Origin: Kudoa neothunni
Lineage: Eukaryota > Cnidaria
Assembly (NCBI GenBank): GCA_964304625.1
Contig: OZ199838.1
Location: 2,542,001-2,606,000, forward strand
Direction of reading: 5' to 3'
Length of the DNA: 64,000 nucleotides
Part shown: positions 26,290 to 37,440 of the stretch, piece by piece
Numbering within the stretch: position 1 is the first letter of the stretch
How the letters are laid out: the number at the start of each line of letters is the position of its first letter
The notes under the pieces: generated by a model
Databases searched by the model: none
The model's input: only the letters and a program-made list of their open reading frames with translations
What the model was told of the DNA's origin: nothing
Program-made: the position numbers and the translations under genes

Positions 26290-27720
26290 TGCTCCATTTA
26301 TACAATATAATATTGTTGACCAAATTCACTTGGGGTAGAAATCTACTCCATTTTATTTAGAAATTTAAATGTAAAAATTTGTGTGATGCCATAAATGAAG
26401 ATATTAATCGACCAATATTCAAAAATTTTAAGGAAACTTGCCTCTCTTTGAAATTTTCAAACGGTGAAATATGTTGATCCATACACTCCAATTACTATTG
26501 ACAAATTAAATGGCGGTTATCTTCATTACTTGGTAGAACAGTGTTTCCCAACGTGGAGGCGTGGAAAAATTTTGGTGGGCATGGAAATCTTTGAGCGTTT
26601 AATGAACAACTCTTGTAGGAGGTGGAAAATCCCGATCATAAATGCGACATGAATAATGGTGAGATAATTGGGCAGTGTATCGCACATGGAAATCAATACA
26701 TCGATTTTTGATCTTGTTTATTTGTAAGCAAATACGATTATTATAAAAAAATACTAAAAGCACTTACTAATTTATATAAAAACAAATGAAAACATTTAAC
26801 GTGATTTTTACCCAATAGAATCGGAATGGTTATAATTCCAATGTTGTCTCATTTATAAACGTATGTTCTTCTTTTAAAATCTAATATAACATTGATTGAT
26901 TTTGTATTTACCCTATTTATTTTCCGTTCATTCTCCCCGCATACACGAAAGTCTTTCCTAATGAAGGTTGGATTACCACAAGTTTCATTTGATGCTGTTT
27001 TTGACGGAATTAAGAACTAAAGATGTTAATTTTTAAGGCCCATCGATAAATTAAATTAGGTCTGATCGAACATATTTTAATTTTAATTAGAAAAGAAATA
27101 TATATTAATTTCTTTCAAATTTTAATGTGATAGATAGGGAGGTTTTTTCGATGTTATTAGCGGTTGAATTTAAAAATCAATACACCTGAAACAGGTGAGG
27201 CACAGAACTTATTTTAAAGAAAAAGTGGGGCGCGACAGATAAAAGGTTGGGAAACACTGTGGTAGGAAGTGAAGAGATGATCGAGGTTAATAACGGATAC
27301 TGCATGTTACGTAAAATGATAGAAGATTAAACTCGACCCTCACTCAAACACTGATTCCTGGAATAAAGAATAAAGTGTGGAATACTTGTCCGATTCTTTC
27401 GAGACTTTGTCAAGATATATTGATGGCACCAGTTTCCTACATTGATGTAGAAAGGAGTTGGGCAAAATTGCCACATATATTTGGGAAAGAAAGTATTAAT
27501 CATTGTGATGGCCCCCAAGAATGCTCTAAATTCTCGATTTCAATGGTCCATTATAACCAACATTAAAATTCTACAATTTACTTTTATCGTAGACACCGAA
27601 TTTTTTTCTAAAACAAAGGTCGACCAGATCAAATTTAAATTTTGTTCATTCCGGTCGATAATAACCATGGATTTGAAAAAAAATAAACGTCGAAAATTAC
27701 CCACCCTATTCGTACATGAT
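26290..27720 (+). pseudogene. hAT transposase C-terminal relic, split by a MITE
   Basis: Before the inserted MITE lies VDPYTPITIDKLNGGYLHYL; after it the same frame resumes with SEEMIEVNNGYCMLRKMIED. Then comes a hAT dimerisation-like block: CPILSRLCQDILMAPVSYI, then DVERSWAKLPHIFGKES (about 27,380-27,500). The 'ILSRLA-DIL-IP-SS--VER-FS' pattern is the hAT C-terminal signature. The N-terminal half of the transposase is missing or too decayed to read. It differs from the ZBED-type copy at 10.4 kb. Confidence 0.65.
26539..27259. mobile_element. hAT MITE with 8-bp target duplication
   Basis: The ends are inverted repeats: CAGTGTTTCCCAACGTGGAG on the left and CAGTGTTTCCCAACCTTTTA as the reverse complement of the right. 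The flanks are TGGTAGAA (26531-26538) and TGGTAGGA (27260-27267), an 8-bp duplication matching at 7 of 8. Removing the insert plus one duplicate rejoins the surrounding transposase reading frame, which confirms the boundaries. There is no coding capacity. Confidence 0.9.
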
Positions 27721-27972
27721 ACATGATGTAGAAGACTAACATGACCAAGAAAAAAAGCGAAAATCTCGCCAATAAGAAATTACAGATGTTACACCAATAA
27801 TCAAAAGTGGATAAAATAAAACTGAAAACATGTTATTAGTAGAAACAGAAACAAGTTGGATTTAATTAATAAGGAAAACGCTCAAGAATTACACGGATTA
27901 AACATGCATTTTTTGTAAAGCTAATTTTAATTATCGGTTCAATTTCTAACAAGAATGACACATGATTCGATC
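27721..27972. other. Short spacer and probable RpS3 3' flank
   Basis: There is no exon here. The right part is the 3' untranslated side of the minus-strand RpS3 gene, whose stop codon is at 27975-27973. Confidence 0.5.
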
Positions 27973-28891
27973 TCAGTGTTGAACAGATTGAGAGGTTTGT
28001 TGAAGAGGGACATTGTTGGTGGGAAGTTGTTGAGGTCCAGAAATGAGTTCACCTTTGCCGGTGGTCGAGTAAGGCAAACTGTATGGAAGGGGATCCTCTT
28101 CTTTTGGTTGAAGAACATACACATGATCGGGTAGCATGTTTGGAATGTCGGTTGGGGCAAGGCCGGGGTCTTGTGACTTGTTGATAGTGACGCGAACACC
28201 AAGAATACCTTGTCTCATGTAAACATGACGAACAGCTACTTCGACATGGGTTGAAGCTGCATGTCCCGCATGAACCATAACCCCATCAACAAATTTCATG
28301 GCTTTAGCACGTTGATCTCTAACTTTTCCGGAGATAACCACTTCACATCCTCTAGCACCAGCGGCCATGACAGTTCTTAGAACACTGTAGGCAGCTCTAT
28401 TCAACCAATGTTATCACCATTTGTGATAGAATCATCAAAATTACTGTCTGACAGCCAAACCACTGAGTAAACGATGTTTGACGGCTTCACATTGAGAAGC
28501 AGCACTAAGACCACGTTGGGCAACTTTACCAAAGAAGCACTTGAAAAATAATCGTATAGAACACAGAAAAGTAAATAATTGTGAGCTACTTTAAGGGTGG
28601 ATGGGTCGAGATTGAAACGAGCAGAAATCAACGCGGACAATTCACGAACTCTTCGTCCTTCATCTCCAGCAATTTTTTGTGTGCAATATATATAAAGATT
28701 TTTAGTGTCTGCTGATGCGGAGAGGTTAACTTCAACATATCCATCTTGGGCAAGTTCTTTCTGGAGGAAGGCATCAATTTCGGCCAATCTGAGACCGTCA
28801 CTGATAAACTAATGTTCGGACAATTAGAATTGATAAAACTAATAACAATTAGATAGGTTACTTGTTTCTTTAGAGATAACTTTTGCGACAT
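27973..28891 (-). CDS. RPS3: 40S ribosomal protein S3 (uS3)
   Basis: Four exons: 28891-28862, 28808-28590, 28539-28445 and 28396-27973, with introns of 53, 50 and 48 nt. They sum to 768 nt, 255 residues, against about 243 in humans. Order of motifs: FISDGLRLAEIDAFLQKELA, then the KH domain with GDEGRRVRELSALI, then KVAQRGLSAASQCEAVKHRL, LSGLAVRQAAYSVLR, ARGCEVVISGK and RAKAMKFVDGVMVH, VAVRHVYMRQGILGVRV and LPDHVYVLQPKEED. S3 sits at the mRNA entry channel of the small subunit. The C-terminal tail is longer and rich in Pro, Gln and Ser. It stands head to head with TBCC, about 100 bp between start codons. The 5' part reappears at 39702-39895. Confidence 0.95.
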
Positions 28892-28990
28892 ACTTACTCA
28901 ATGTAACACACACTAACGGCAGAGGCGATTTGGTAAACTCGTGACACCGAAAATGGCCGAAGTAATAAAACGGTGACAATCGACGCTGTT
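28862..28990. promoter_or_regulatory. Shared RpS3/TBCC upstream region
   Basis: The RpS3 start codon (28891-28889, minus) and the first in-frame TBCC ATG (28991) are separated by 99 bp with no other gene, so transcription in both directions must start in or near this gap. No TATA box is evident. An upstream out-of-frame ATG at 28953 opens a 7-codon reading frame (MAEVIKR) before TBCC and could dampen its translation. The promoter role is inferred from layout only. Confidence 0.5.
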
Positions 28991-30103
28991 ATGCGAGAAC
29001 GATCAGAGGTTGACACCGCTTGGTGTAAATATCAGTTTATTCGCAGTGGGTTGGAGAATGCGTTAGGTAACGCTAATTCACCTGTCGAAATCAACGAACA
29101 CATAGACACCTTCAAACTTTTTATGCGCGATCAGGCTTCATGTCTGCCTTCAAATCTCTTGAAGCAGGTTCAACAATACTACAGAGATGTTCTTGAGTTG
29201 TTTCATTCGAAAACTGGGACGGGGAAAAATTTTAAGTTCAATCACAGATCTCGTGTTGAAAAGCCGTTGGATGTGATTTTAAATCATTTTTTCTCGGTTT
29301 AATATTTATCATGAAGAGAGTAGTTTTATCTGATCAAACAACATCTTTAACAGGCTCCCAAACAGAAAATTTGTCAAGCGAAACTCTTCCACCAAATTTA
29401 GTTTGCGGCCAGTTGTCACCCTATCAAATGGATCAGCTTACGATAGATCTTGATGATAATGCACATCAAATAATCTATCTTAATGTCAGCGGGCGCACCG
29501 ATGCTCACCTTGGTGGGTTTAAGTTGAAATCCCTGTCGAATCGGATAATACTCGTGAAGAGTAGTTTCTCGTTGAATACCGCTACTTTAACTGATTTGAA
29601 AAATGTTCGTGTTGTTATTCCAAATGGTGTAGATCACTCCATTCTTGTGGAGAATGCTATGAATTCTGTGTTTGTGATAGAATGTCAACAGTTGAGACTG
29701 AGGAATTGTCACAATTGCCAATTTTATGTCTCAATCACGGGTGTTAGTCCATCGGGTGGTGGTATTGTCCTCGAATCATCATCATTGTGTTACTTTGGTA
29801 ATAAAGTACCTGTTATTTCGAATGGTAAAGGTAATTCTACCTTTCTGTCGATGGTTAAATGCCACTCAATTATTAGATAGAACAGTTGTTTCTTCCTTGA
29901 GTGAATGTCTAGAAAAGCGTTTACTATTGTGCGATAAAAATGACGAGTTCAATCTATCAATTGTTAATGATTTTGATTGGATTGGTCGTGTAGAAAAATC
30001 TCCAAATGTTTTCCCTGTTGGAAGCCATTCGTCTTGTTTGATTGCGGTGTGTTTTGACGGCGACATTCCTGGTGGCGTAAAATTTCTAGAGTTAACCGCT
30101 TGA
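28991..30103 (+). CDS. TBCC: Tubulin-binding cofactor C
   Basis: Three exons: 28991-29272, 29317-29797 and 29877-30103 (990 nt, 329 residues), introns 44 and 79 nt. The N-terminal helical part ends in a basic KNFKFNHRS, like the KKRFAFK of human TBCC. The C-terminal C-CAP/TBCC beta-helix has FVIECQQLRLRNC, which holds the QxR-type arginine finger used to trigger GTP hydrolysis on beta-tubulin. The end has VNDFDWIGRVEKSPNVFP, matching the human DDFNW tail. It acts with cofactors D and E to release folded tubulin dimers. The first in-frame ATG is taken as start. The donor of intron 1 is a choice: GTGATT at 29273 keeps frame and gives a normal-sized intron. Confidence 0.9.
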
Positions 30104-32182
30104 ATATGATTTTTTTGTTTTATACATCCCAATATTTATCTTTCATCAAAATTTGAATGATTTGCGTGCATTTTATATTTGGTATTTAAACTATAAAAAT
30201 TATTATCATATGGTGCAATCCGTGCTTATCGATTGACTTAGACTTTTATGATATTTGCGAAAATTAATCCCTACCCTAGAGTGTAATTAATGTAATTTTT
30301 CGGTTATTGCAGTTTAATTTAGTTAGCTCTTTGAACCCCAATATTGCGAATGGCAACATTTTAATTTTGTGATTGTTTTAACGATTTAATTACATTTTTT
30401 AAATATATCCTTATTATAGTAATATAGTTAATGTTTATTTGATTTTATAAAAATGAATTATGAAAACTTGTATATTTTATATCTAGAGCAGTACAGATGA
30501 ATATCCAACTCCACGGCAAGTATAAAAAAGGCTAATAGTACCGTGCGATTGAACTTAGAGTTTGGAGGTTTCAGCAAAATTAAAAAATATACACGTATAC
30601 CATTAAATAAGTTTATTCAACAAATGAATCCAAGAAGAAAATATGTTTTGATGTGTATACTATACAGAAAGATTAATCCATGTTGCCATTTGGCGCCATG
30701 TGTGTATCTTTTTAATTTTTGAAATGAGTGCTTCAATTTTTGTATTTTTTATTTAAAATTAAACATAATGAACAAACAAAATTAGTTCAGCCGCTGAATT
30801 AAATTCGAGGTTCAGTTCAAAGGGTTTGGATACATTTTTATATTATTTAAATTGCACATTGTGAGCAGAGAAAGAATTTTGACTTGTTGTGATTCGTTGT
30901 TATATGGGAATCTTACCTATGCTTATTCCATACTTATTCCATAAAAAATGGATAAAGAATTTATTTCTTATCGAAATTATTTTTTGAATTTTTAAGCCAA
31001 GTTATGCTAAATATCGAGTGGTATGGATTTTTTAAGGTTTTTAAAGTTGTAAACACATTTTGTGTAAAATGGAGGGAAATAAGTCAAATTTAAGACCATC
31101 TTTACTAGAAATGAAGGAGTTCACTATTACGTGAAATATTTTTGTAATTTATATAACGCTTAGTAAATTCGTTAACACTGATTTAAAGATAATTTTCAAG
31201 GTATTTCTTCAATCCTTGATGATGCATTGGCATTTATCCTTGCAATTATGGACGCTTATATTTATTAAATTTGACAATTTAAATTGACAAATATATTTGA
31301 ATGTCGAACTTAATTCTGCTCTCACAAAAACAGAATTAAAAAAACAAATTTTTTTCGAAGGATATTTGCACGCTCATTGATGATTATTTTAGTTTTTTCA
31401 TAAAACTGACTTTTTTATATTATTTATTATTCAATTTAATCGTTCCGCAAAGTTTGCTTAAATTGAGATTTTGGAAATTGTCTGGTCTATACAGTCCAGT
31501 CTTTACTCGATTTTGCTCACTTTGTGAAAAGTTATTTTATTGTAATTCTATACGTTCCTAATGCTTACACGAGCAATATATTCAAGATGACGTTAGTTTT
31601 AGTGTAAATAATTGACTATAAATGATGCAAAACAAATACTTAAATGCACGTGACACGTCGATTTTACACACTTTTTTAGACACTCTGTTGATTGATGTAG
31701 CATTATTACCTGGAAAATTTGAAATATTATGATAAACAGAGATGAAATCATAGAATATTTTGAAAATCTTCCATTTAAAAACGTTAAAATAGCTACTAAA
31801 ACATTTCAACATACAAATATAGTAATTTTAAATGGAATTATTAAAGAAATGAATCATATTTCCCATTAAATTAAAAGTTTCAATCGTTTTCGACTATTGT
31901 TAAAATTGGAAAATGATATTTTATGTTGTTGAGGATCGAAATTTGGCGCAATCCAAAATAATTGATTGTTGCAAAAATTGAAACTAATTATCAATTGATT
32001 TTTGCCTACCATAGAATTTTTATTTATTTCTGTCATGGCGATAAAAAGGAGCTCCAATTTTTCTTCTACGTACTAAACATAAGGCGTTGATTGCGCAACA
32101 TTCAATCAACCGATTTTACACAAAATTTTATATTGGCCTAGAAATGATTATGAAAAATCGGTTATCTACTTTATTATCAACT

Positions 32183-32830
32183 AGCTGGAACTGCCCAGCG
32201 TTGCTTGGGGAAGATTTCACCTAGAGGCATTTTTTAATAGCATTCAAAAAATATATTGAAATCTCGAATTAACCCATAGAAACAAAATATCTAAAAATTT
32301 TTAATCAACTTACTATAACGATTTGGATTATGTAATTTAAATTATTATAATTTCTGTGAAGGAAAGTATCAATCCCGGCGTCCATTTAAAAATAGAAAAA
32401 ATAAAAGAGATAGAAGAAAACTTATGAAAATTAATCGATATTGTTAAAATTAGCATTGTTTAACTAGGCATAAACATACATGCGCTTTTATCATAAACAA
32501 TTTAAATAATTTGGTGAAATAAAAGTACAACCATCCGCATTGAATTTAATCACATAAAGTAAAACTTAGCGGACAATTTAATGAAACCTATGAACGCAGT
32601 ATTTCCATTATAACGCTTCAATCAACGTAACTTTAACGTTCTCCACGAATTCGTTATTTATGAAACATATATAGATTTTTTACCACATTTAAAACCATTA
32701 ATAGAACTTATAAAATATACTTATCAAGTCATATACGTTAAAACTCCGCAAATAAGGAGTGTGTTTAAACAGACACCCAAATAGAAATGCCAACCTTATA
32801 TATAAAGATAGATAGATAGATAGAAGCAGT
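32183..32830 (+). repeat. Unclassified interspersed repeat ending in (GATA)n
   Basis: It begins CTAGCTGGAACTGCCCAGCG followed by TTGCTTGGGG and ends with TATATATAAAGATAGATAGA. The head motif recurs at other places in the window and the tail type at 12,400 and 33,160. No protein-coding remnant was recognised. Copy 2 is at 43,187-43,834. Confidence 0.4.
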
Positions 32831-33040
32831 TAATGAACATATGATGGAGCATATAAAGAAGATAGTTAACTTCAACCGACCATAATCATGAAATAAGCAA
32901 GTGCTAATCCTACTATAGTTGAACTCATTTAATCCGAAAAACAAACTTTAAACCGACAAAATCACTATTTCATAAATACTTTTTGGAAGCTTTAGTAGTC
33001 CGAAAACAATTAAACGATTTTTTAAATATTACAAATTTAT

Positions 33041-33172
33041 AAAAATTTTATATATGGCTCTCTATAAGGAAAAAATTATCCGCACATGCGTACTTAGGGA
33101 CATACATACACTGACACATACACAAACAAACATACCGACAGAACTCTTTTATATATATATAAAGGATAATTA
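33041..33172 (+). repeat. Tail fragment of a repeat shared with 12.34 kb
   Basis: CTCTATAAGGAAAAAATTAT, then CACATGCGTACTTAGG, then CACA-rich text and TTTTATATATATATAAAGGA. The same order appears at 12,342-12,420. It recurs in copy 2 at 44,045-44,176. Confidence 0.4.
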
Positions 33173-33364
33173 TCTGGAAATAAATTTTTTCCATTTGAAA
33201 TATTATTCATATCCCCCCAACAAATAATATTTAAATTACTTTTAGAACTTCAACATCACTAGCCATAATACATAAAGATACGTTTTTATTTAAAAAGCTG
33301 TGAAACACGAGCGTGGAGGCTTCACGGAGTTTACTGAATACGCATGCGCCACCAACAAATAAAT

Positions 33365-33558
33365 CAGCCCTTCTCAACTGAAATTGGACTCGCACCCCCA
33401 TTTGATGACAAAACGAGATTCGCGCACACCTTTGCATACGATAAGGTGTAACTGACTTAAAATTTCTCAAAAATTATTTTCAATTTTGATCGGATCTCGC
33501 ACCTTTGAGACCAAAGTTAACATCCCTAACGTGTGGACACCCCTAGTTGGGAACCCTT
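33365..33558. mobile_element. Short hAT-type MITE
   Basis: The left end is CAGCCCTTCTCAACTGAAAT; the right end reverse-complemented is AAGGGTTCCCAACTAGGGGT. The 'CCTTCTCAACT / GGTTCCCAACT' pairing is the usual hAT tip (CAGnGGTTCTCAACC). The target duplication is unclear. It recurs at 44,369-44,562. Confidence 0.5.
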
Positions 33559-34449
33559 AAAATACATAAAAAGGCACTAGAGTAAGAAAACTTATTAATA
33601 TAATTTTTTGATTTCGAGTTATTCCCTCCCTCTCCTAAGAATAGACAACCCACACATGTGGTTTATACCGATCTATAGCAATAGTCGGTGTCTAAAAAGA
33701 CGATCTTCGAAAATTACTTAATAGTTCGACAATGATAATCGACGAATATAGATTATAATCAAAAATTGCTAGGGCATGATGGCATATAATTAATATTTAA
33801 ATGGATTATTCTAAAATATGCATGAATACACCTTTTCCGTTTTATTTTAATAAATCAATATTAAACTATAAAGGGTACAGTTATTTAATTCAATATTAAA
33901 AAATAACAAACTTAATATACTTTGTGATACAATTTCGTGCGATAATTGAAGCTAAAATTTGGGTCAAATTTAGCAATTAAGTTATTATACAGATAATATT
34001 TTCAAATTAAAACAAAAAATAATTTATTATAAAAATTTTCTTTTAAAATATTTCGACTACATTTTCAATTGATTTCCATATCGTAGCCATTTTGTGGACT
34101 TCAAAATCAAATATGTAACTAATCAAGAGTTAATAGTTAATGGTGCGCGTAGTTGTGGGCAACTTTTAGAACAAAAGATATAAATCACATTTTTAGACAA
34201 GCTTACTTACAAATTCTGGAACGTAAAAATCAGGCCTATAATTATGAATTTTTAGTTTTCACCTCAAAATCCAAAATATCATATTAATACGCGAGGTTTA
34301 TGGATCCCCCTCATAAATACCTCATAAACAGCATGTGAGCGACATTGACTTATGTTAAGTTGGGATGCGAAGTTCTAGGATTAAAATTATACACACTAAT
34401 AGAAAAAGAACATTTTTAATCTTAAAAATTATAATAATATAAATAGTTA

Positions 34450-35172
34450 TTAATTTAGGTTGTAATCATGTGCCTGTGGATCAAAGAATGGATGTAATTG
34501 ATTAAGATTAGGGCCTCCATTAGTGTTGTTTTTGCAGTAAGAAAATTTCCCAATTTTGCCTTCGAAAGCGAGTGCTAGGATAGTATTGAGATACTCCTAG
34601 AGAAGTGAATCAACGAAACGAATTAATTCTATAAAAATGTTCAATTAATTTTATCTCCTACCTCTAATACCACTTTCCTATATCTGAGAAGAGAATCGTT
34701 TGGTATTTGAGATAGTTTGTGAGGGAAAAAACAATTGTTCACCTAATATTAAATAAAATCAAAACACCTTAATTATTGTTACACTGGGAGATATTGCACA
34801 TAAGTCTGTGTGAAGTTTTCTAAATGAATTGTACCGTCGCCATATTTCATAAAAAGCATGTTTCACCTTGACCTACATTCGTGAAAATTGTAAACTCAAT
34901 CTCAATGTGACCGAATAGAATCGGCTACTTTAACACAAAACTGATTAAATGATGAAGTTTCTAAGGAAACAGAACGATATCCAGTGATTTTTGCAGCAAC
35001 AGGCACACTTTGGTATGCTTTGATTCTCTCTATAAAATTTTCCACGCACACCGGTACGTCAATGTTCTCGACTTCGTTATAGAAATTCTAGTTAAAAAAT
35101 AGAATTAAAAATTTTCCTAAAAAATCACCTTTTCCATCGATTCAATGCTCTCAGTATCATCATCAACCGACT

Positions 35173-35204
<32 letters not shown>

Positions 35205-36078
35205 TGTATCAATTAAAGTAAAAAATCTCTCCAAAAAGTCAAATACTATGTTGTGTTGTTTACGAAGTGAATCATTTGCATTTCTATTCCTAAAATACAG
35301 ATTGAAAAAATCTACAAAAAATAAAATAAACTCAAATATACATCTGCACCGCAGTGTCCAATTTTTCAGACATTTGACGAATTTCCTTGATATTGGTTTG
35401 GATTTGAGTTTTTAATTTACTATAATGTGAATCTCCCTCACATACTATTAATGAAATATTTCCATCAGGTTTCGAAGAATGTGACTTAATGTCTTTATCT
35501 TCAGTTGAAATAGCCCCTTCAGGGTGAGAGTTAGCTCCACAAATAAGAGCTGTTTCCGCGATAAAAAACAACTAAAATTATTTAATAATTACCATATTTA
35601 ATATTGTAATCACTTCTAAAATCTTTCTATAGATCACAATCATACTAGTATTGTCTTTGAGGCAATGTCGATTGAAAAAGTTGTGTGTAAATTGAATTTT
35701 GGTGTTTTCCAGCATTGTCATCTCATACTCTAGAGACTTTTGATATGTGACAATATCTCTCGACCACAGCTGTACAAATATGAATCTCATTCGATCATTT
35801 TCTTGATGAAATTTGTGAATATAATCTTCAAATTGAACCCATTTTGAGGTGGCCCCACTAATCATTGATTCATCAGTTATATCGTCCAATATCTTTTTCT
35901 CTTCTTCCACATTATTGTTTTGTTGTACTAAAGATGGATTCTCTTTTGTTTCCTCGTCCGATCGTTCCATACACATCCCACATTTTATTAGTAACTTAAG
36001 TAGGTTTTTGTGTTCCTTGGTGACTTTATTATACTGAGTAACTAGATTATCGATGTCATTGTTTGAATTGTGTCCCAT
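34450..36078 (-). CDS. PX-domain protein (sorting-nexin-like), C-terminal PX
   Basis: Eight exons: 36078-35614, 35571-35342, 35289-35247, 35170-35129, 35087-34929, 34872-34783, 34742-34662 and 34596-34450 (1,257 nt, 418 residues). Introns are 40-88 nt. Residues 1-155 are polar and helical (KVTKEHKNLLKLL; HKFHQENDRMRFIF). Residues about 205-250 look like coiled coil (TNIKEIRQMSEKLDTAV). Residues about 285-385 form a PX domain: KITGYRSVSLETSSFNQFCV, then EIWRRYNSFRKLHTDL (the RRY-S-F core that binds the 3-phosphate of phosphoinositides), then FPHKL and RYRKVVLEEYLNTIL. Such proteins act on endosomal membranes; the exact family is not recognised. Exon 1 could end at 35593, leaving a 21-nt intron, but the 42-nt option fits the locus better. 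It is divergent from RRP36. Confidence 0.8.
35171..35203. repeat. (ATA)n microsatellite in a PX-gene intron
   Basis: A run of about ten ATA/TAA units next to the acceptor of exon 4. The run has the same length in the second copy (46,175-46,207), which bears on the assembly question. Confidence 0.85.
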
Positions 36079-36306
36079 TTAATATTCAGTAAAGCGGAAG
36101 TAAAATAAATAAAAAGTAAAAATAATTCTTATTGATTGACGAAATGCGCGTGCGTAAGTGTTAGTAAGTGGAGATTTCTCGTGTTATTTACTCAAACATC
36201 TAAGAGTCGCATTAGTTTTGTAAAAATATTATTAATTTTAATTTTATGAATTTAAAGGATCAAATTTAGCTCATCATAAAGGTGTTTATAGTTTGCGTAA
36301 CTAGAA
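36079..36306. promoter_or_regulatory. Shared PX-gene/RRP36 upstream region
   Basis: 228 bp lie between the divergent start codons at 36078 (minus) and 36307 (plus). No gene lies between, so both promoters must sit here. A GC-richer block with ATGCGCGTGCGTAAGTG at about 36,147 is the one feature that stands out from the AT-rich background. Its role is inferred. Confidence 0.4.
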
Positions 36307-37440
36307 ATGGATGGAGATACAGTAATTTTTATATTAACTGCTTACATGTATTAAAAATTAATTCGCTGATATTGATTATTATATTAGGCTGACCAAAGAC
36401 GAAGTAATTCTGAGTTGGGACATATGTGTAATTAAATTGAATATTTGTACGTAGAGCTGTCAAATGTTCCACTGTGTGAGTTGGTAAAGGCTCAAAAAGA
36501 ATTGGGTGTTAAAAAGTTAGTTTTAATATTTAAGTTATGAGTTTATTTTTTCCATTACAATTATAATAGAACCCAACAAATACTATTATTCAATAATGAA
36601 GCGGAGATGGAGGCGGAATCAGGTTTCTCCTCAGTACAATCACTAAAAAGAGATCATCGCTCAGCTCGTAAACCAATGATGCCTGGAAAAATAAAATCTG
36701 AAGCGTAATAACAAATATTTTTTGAGAGGTTTTGTATGAAGGTTATTGGTTGTAGCCCATTGGAAATATCGGCGAAAGTCCGAGCCAAACCACAACCTCT
36801 CAATATTATGAAAGTGAAGAAGACAGTATAGCGATTACTGAGCAAAAATTAGTTGTTAAAAATGCGTTTTGCAGATCAAAATAGATCCTAGATATGGGGA
36901 AAGATTCGGCAAATTTGATGAGGATAAATTCAACAAAGCCTATGGTTTCATTGATGAACTTCGCCAGTCAGAATTAACTGTACTCTAATGAGATAATTCA
37001 GCTAATTCAAAATTTTTTATTTATTAGGCGGTTCAAAAAAAATTAAGAAAAACCAAAAATAACGAAGAAAAGGATAAACTTAAACAATTTCAAAAATCAG
37101 CTGTATTTATTTCTAGAAACTAATTTATAATTTTTTACAATCAGCTAAACCGAATCGCTTCTCAAAAAGATAAAGCCTCCTCGAAACAAGTGGAGAAACT
37201 TATTAGAAATAAAGAAAAAGAAATATCCTCGAAATCAAATTCTCCCTTCTATTTCAAAAATAGTAGATTTGAGTTGGTGAATCCAATTTAATGGTTTTAG
37301 GTGTGAAAAAACAGTTTTACTTTGCGCATAAATTCTCTCAACTGAAACAACAAGGTAAACTGGACAAATACCTACAAAAGAAACGCGTTAAAGTTGGAAA
37401 AATCGAATCGAGACGTCCATATGATAATGTGAACCAATAG
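36307..37440 (+). CDS. RRP36: rRNA-processing protein RRP36 homolog
   Basis: Nine small exons: 36307-36321, 36388-36403, 36455-36515, 36570-36704, 36756-36825, 36875-36979, 37028-37102, 37145-37262 and 37301-37440 (735 nt, 244 residues). Introns are 38-66 nt and frames agree at all junctions. Motifs align along human RRP36: LCELVKAQKELGVKKTQQIL; PLEISAKVRAK; IDPRYGERFGKFDEDKFNKA and YGFIDELR; FYFKNSVKKQFYFAHKFSQL; KLDKYLQKKR. RRP36 is a nucleolar protein needed for early cleavage of pre-rRNA within the small-subunit processome. The C-terminal half is rich in Lys and Gln, as in the family. The first two exons (15 and 16 nt) are the least certain. Confidence 0.88.

Larger units (their letters stand above)
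30104..34449. other. Long repeat-bearing gap between TBCC and the PX gene
   Basis: No exon is supported over 4.3 kb. Contents seen: the TBCC 3' flank, the CCCAGC repeat at 32,183-32,830, the tail of a related repeat at 33,041-33,172, and a hAT-type MITE at 33,365-33,558. The same content recurs at 41,108-45,453. Confidence 0.5.

Noticed and set aside
27939-28202. Open frame of 87 codons on the minus strand
   Set aside because: It overlaps RpS3 exon 4 in another frame and has no protein-like motif; it is a shadow of the real gene.
29297-29316. A 20-nt intron in TBCC (GTTTAATATTTATCATGAAG)
   Set aside because: It keeps frame, but a 44-nt intron starting at 29273 (GTGATT) also keeps frame, shares the acceptor and matches the intron sizes around it.
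35572-35592. A 21-nt intron in the PX gene
   Set aside because: In frame, but a 42-nt intron starting at 35613 with a GTGATT donor is also in frame and of normal size for this locus.
35849-36037. Ser-rich open frame antisense to the PX gene
   Set aside because: It is the complement of PX exon 1, without its own start context or homology; the same holds for 46,853-47,041.
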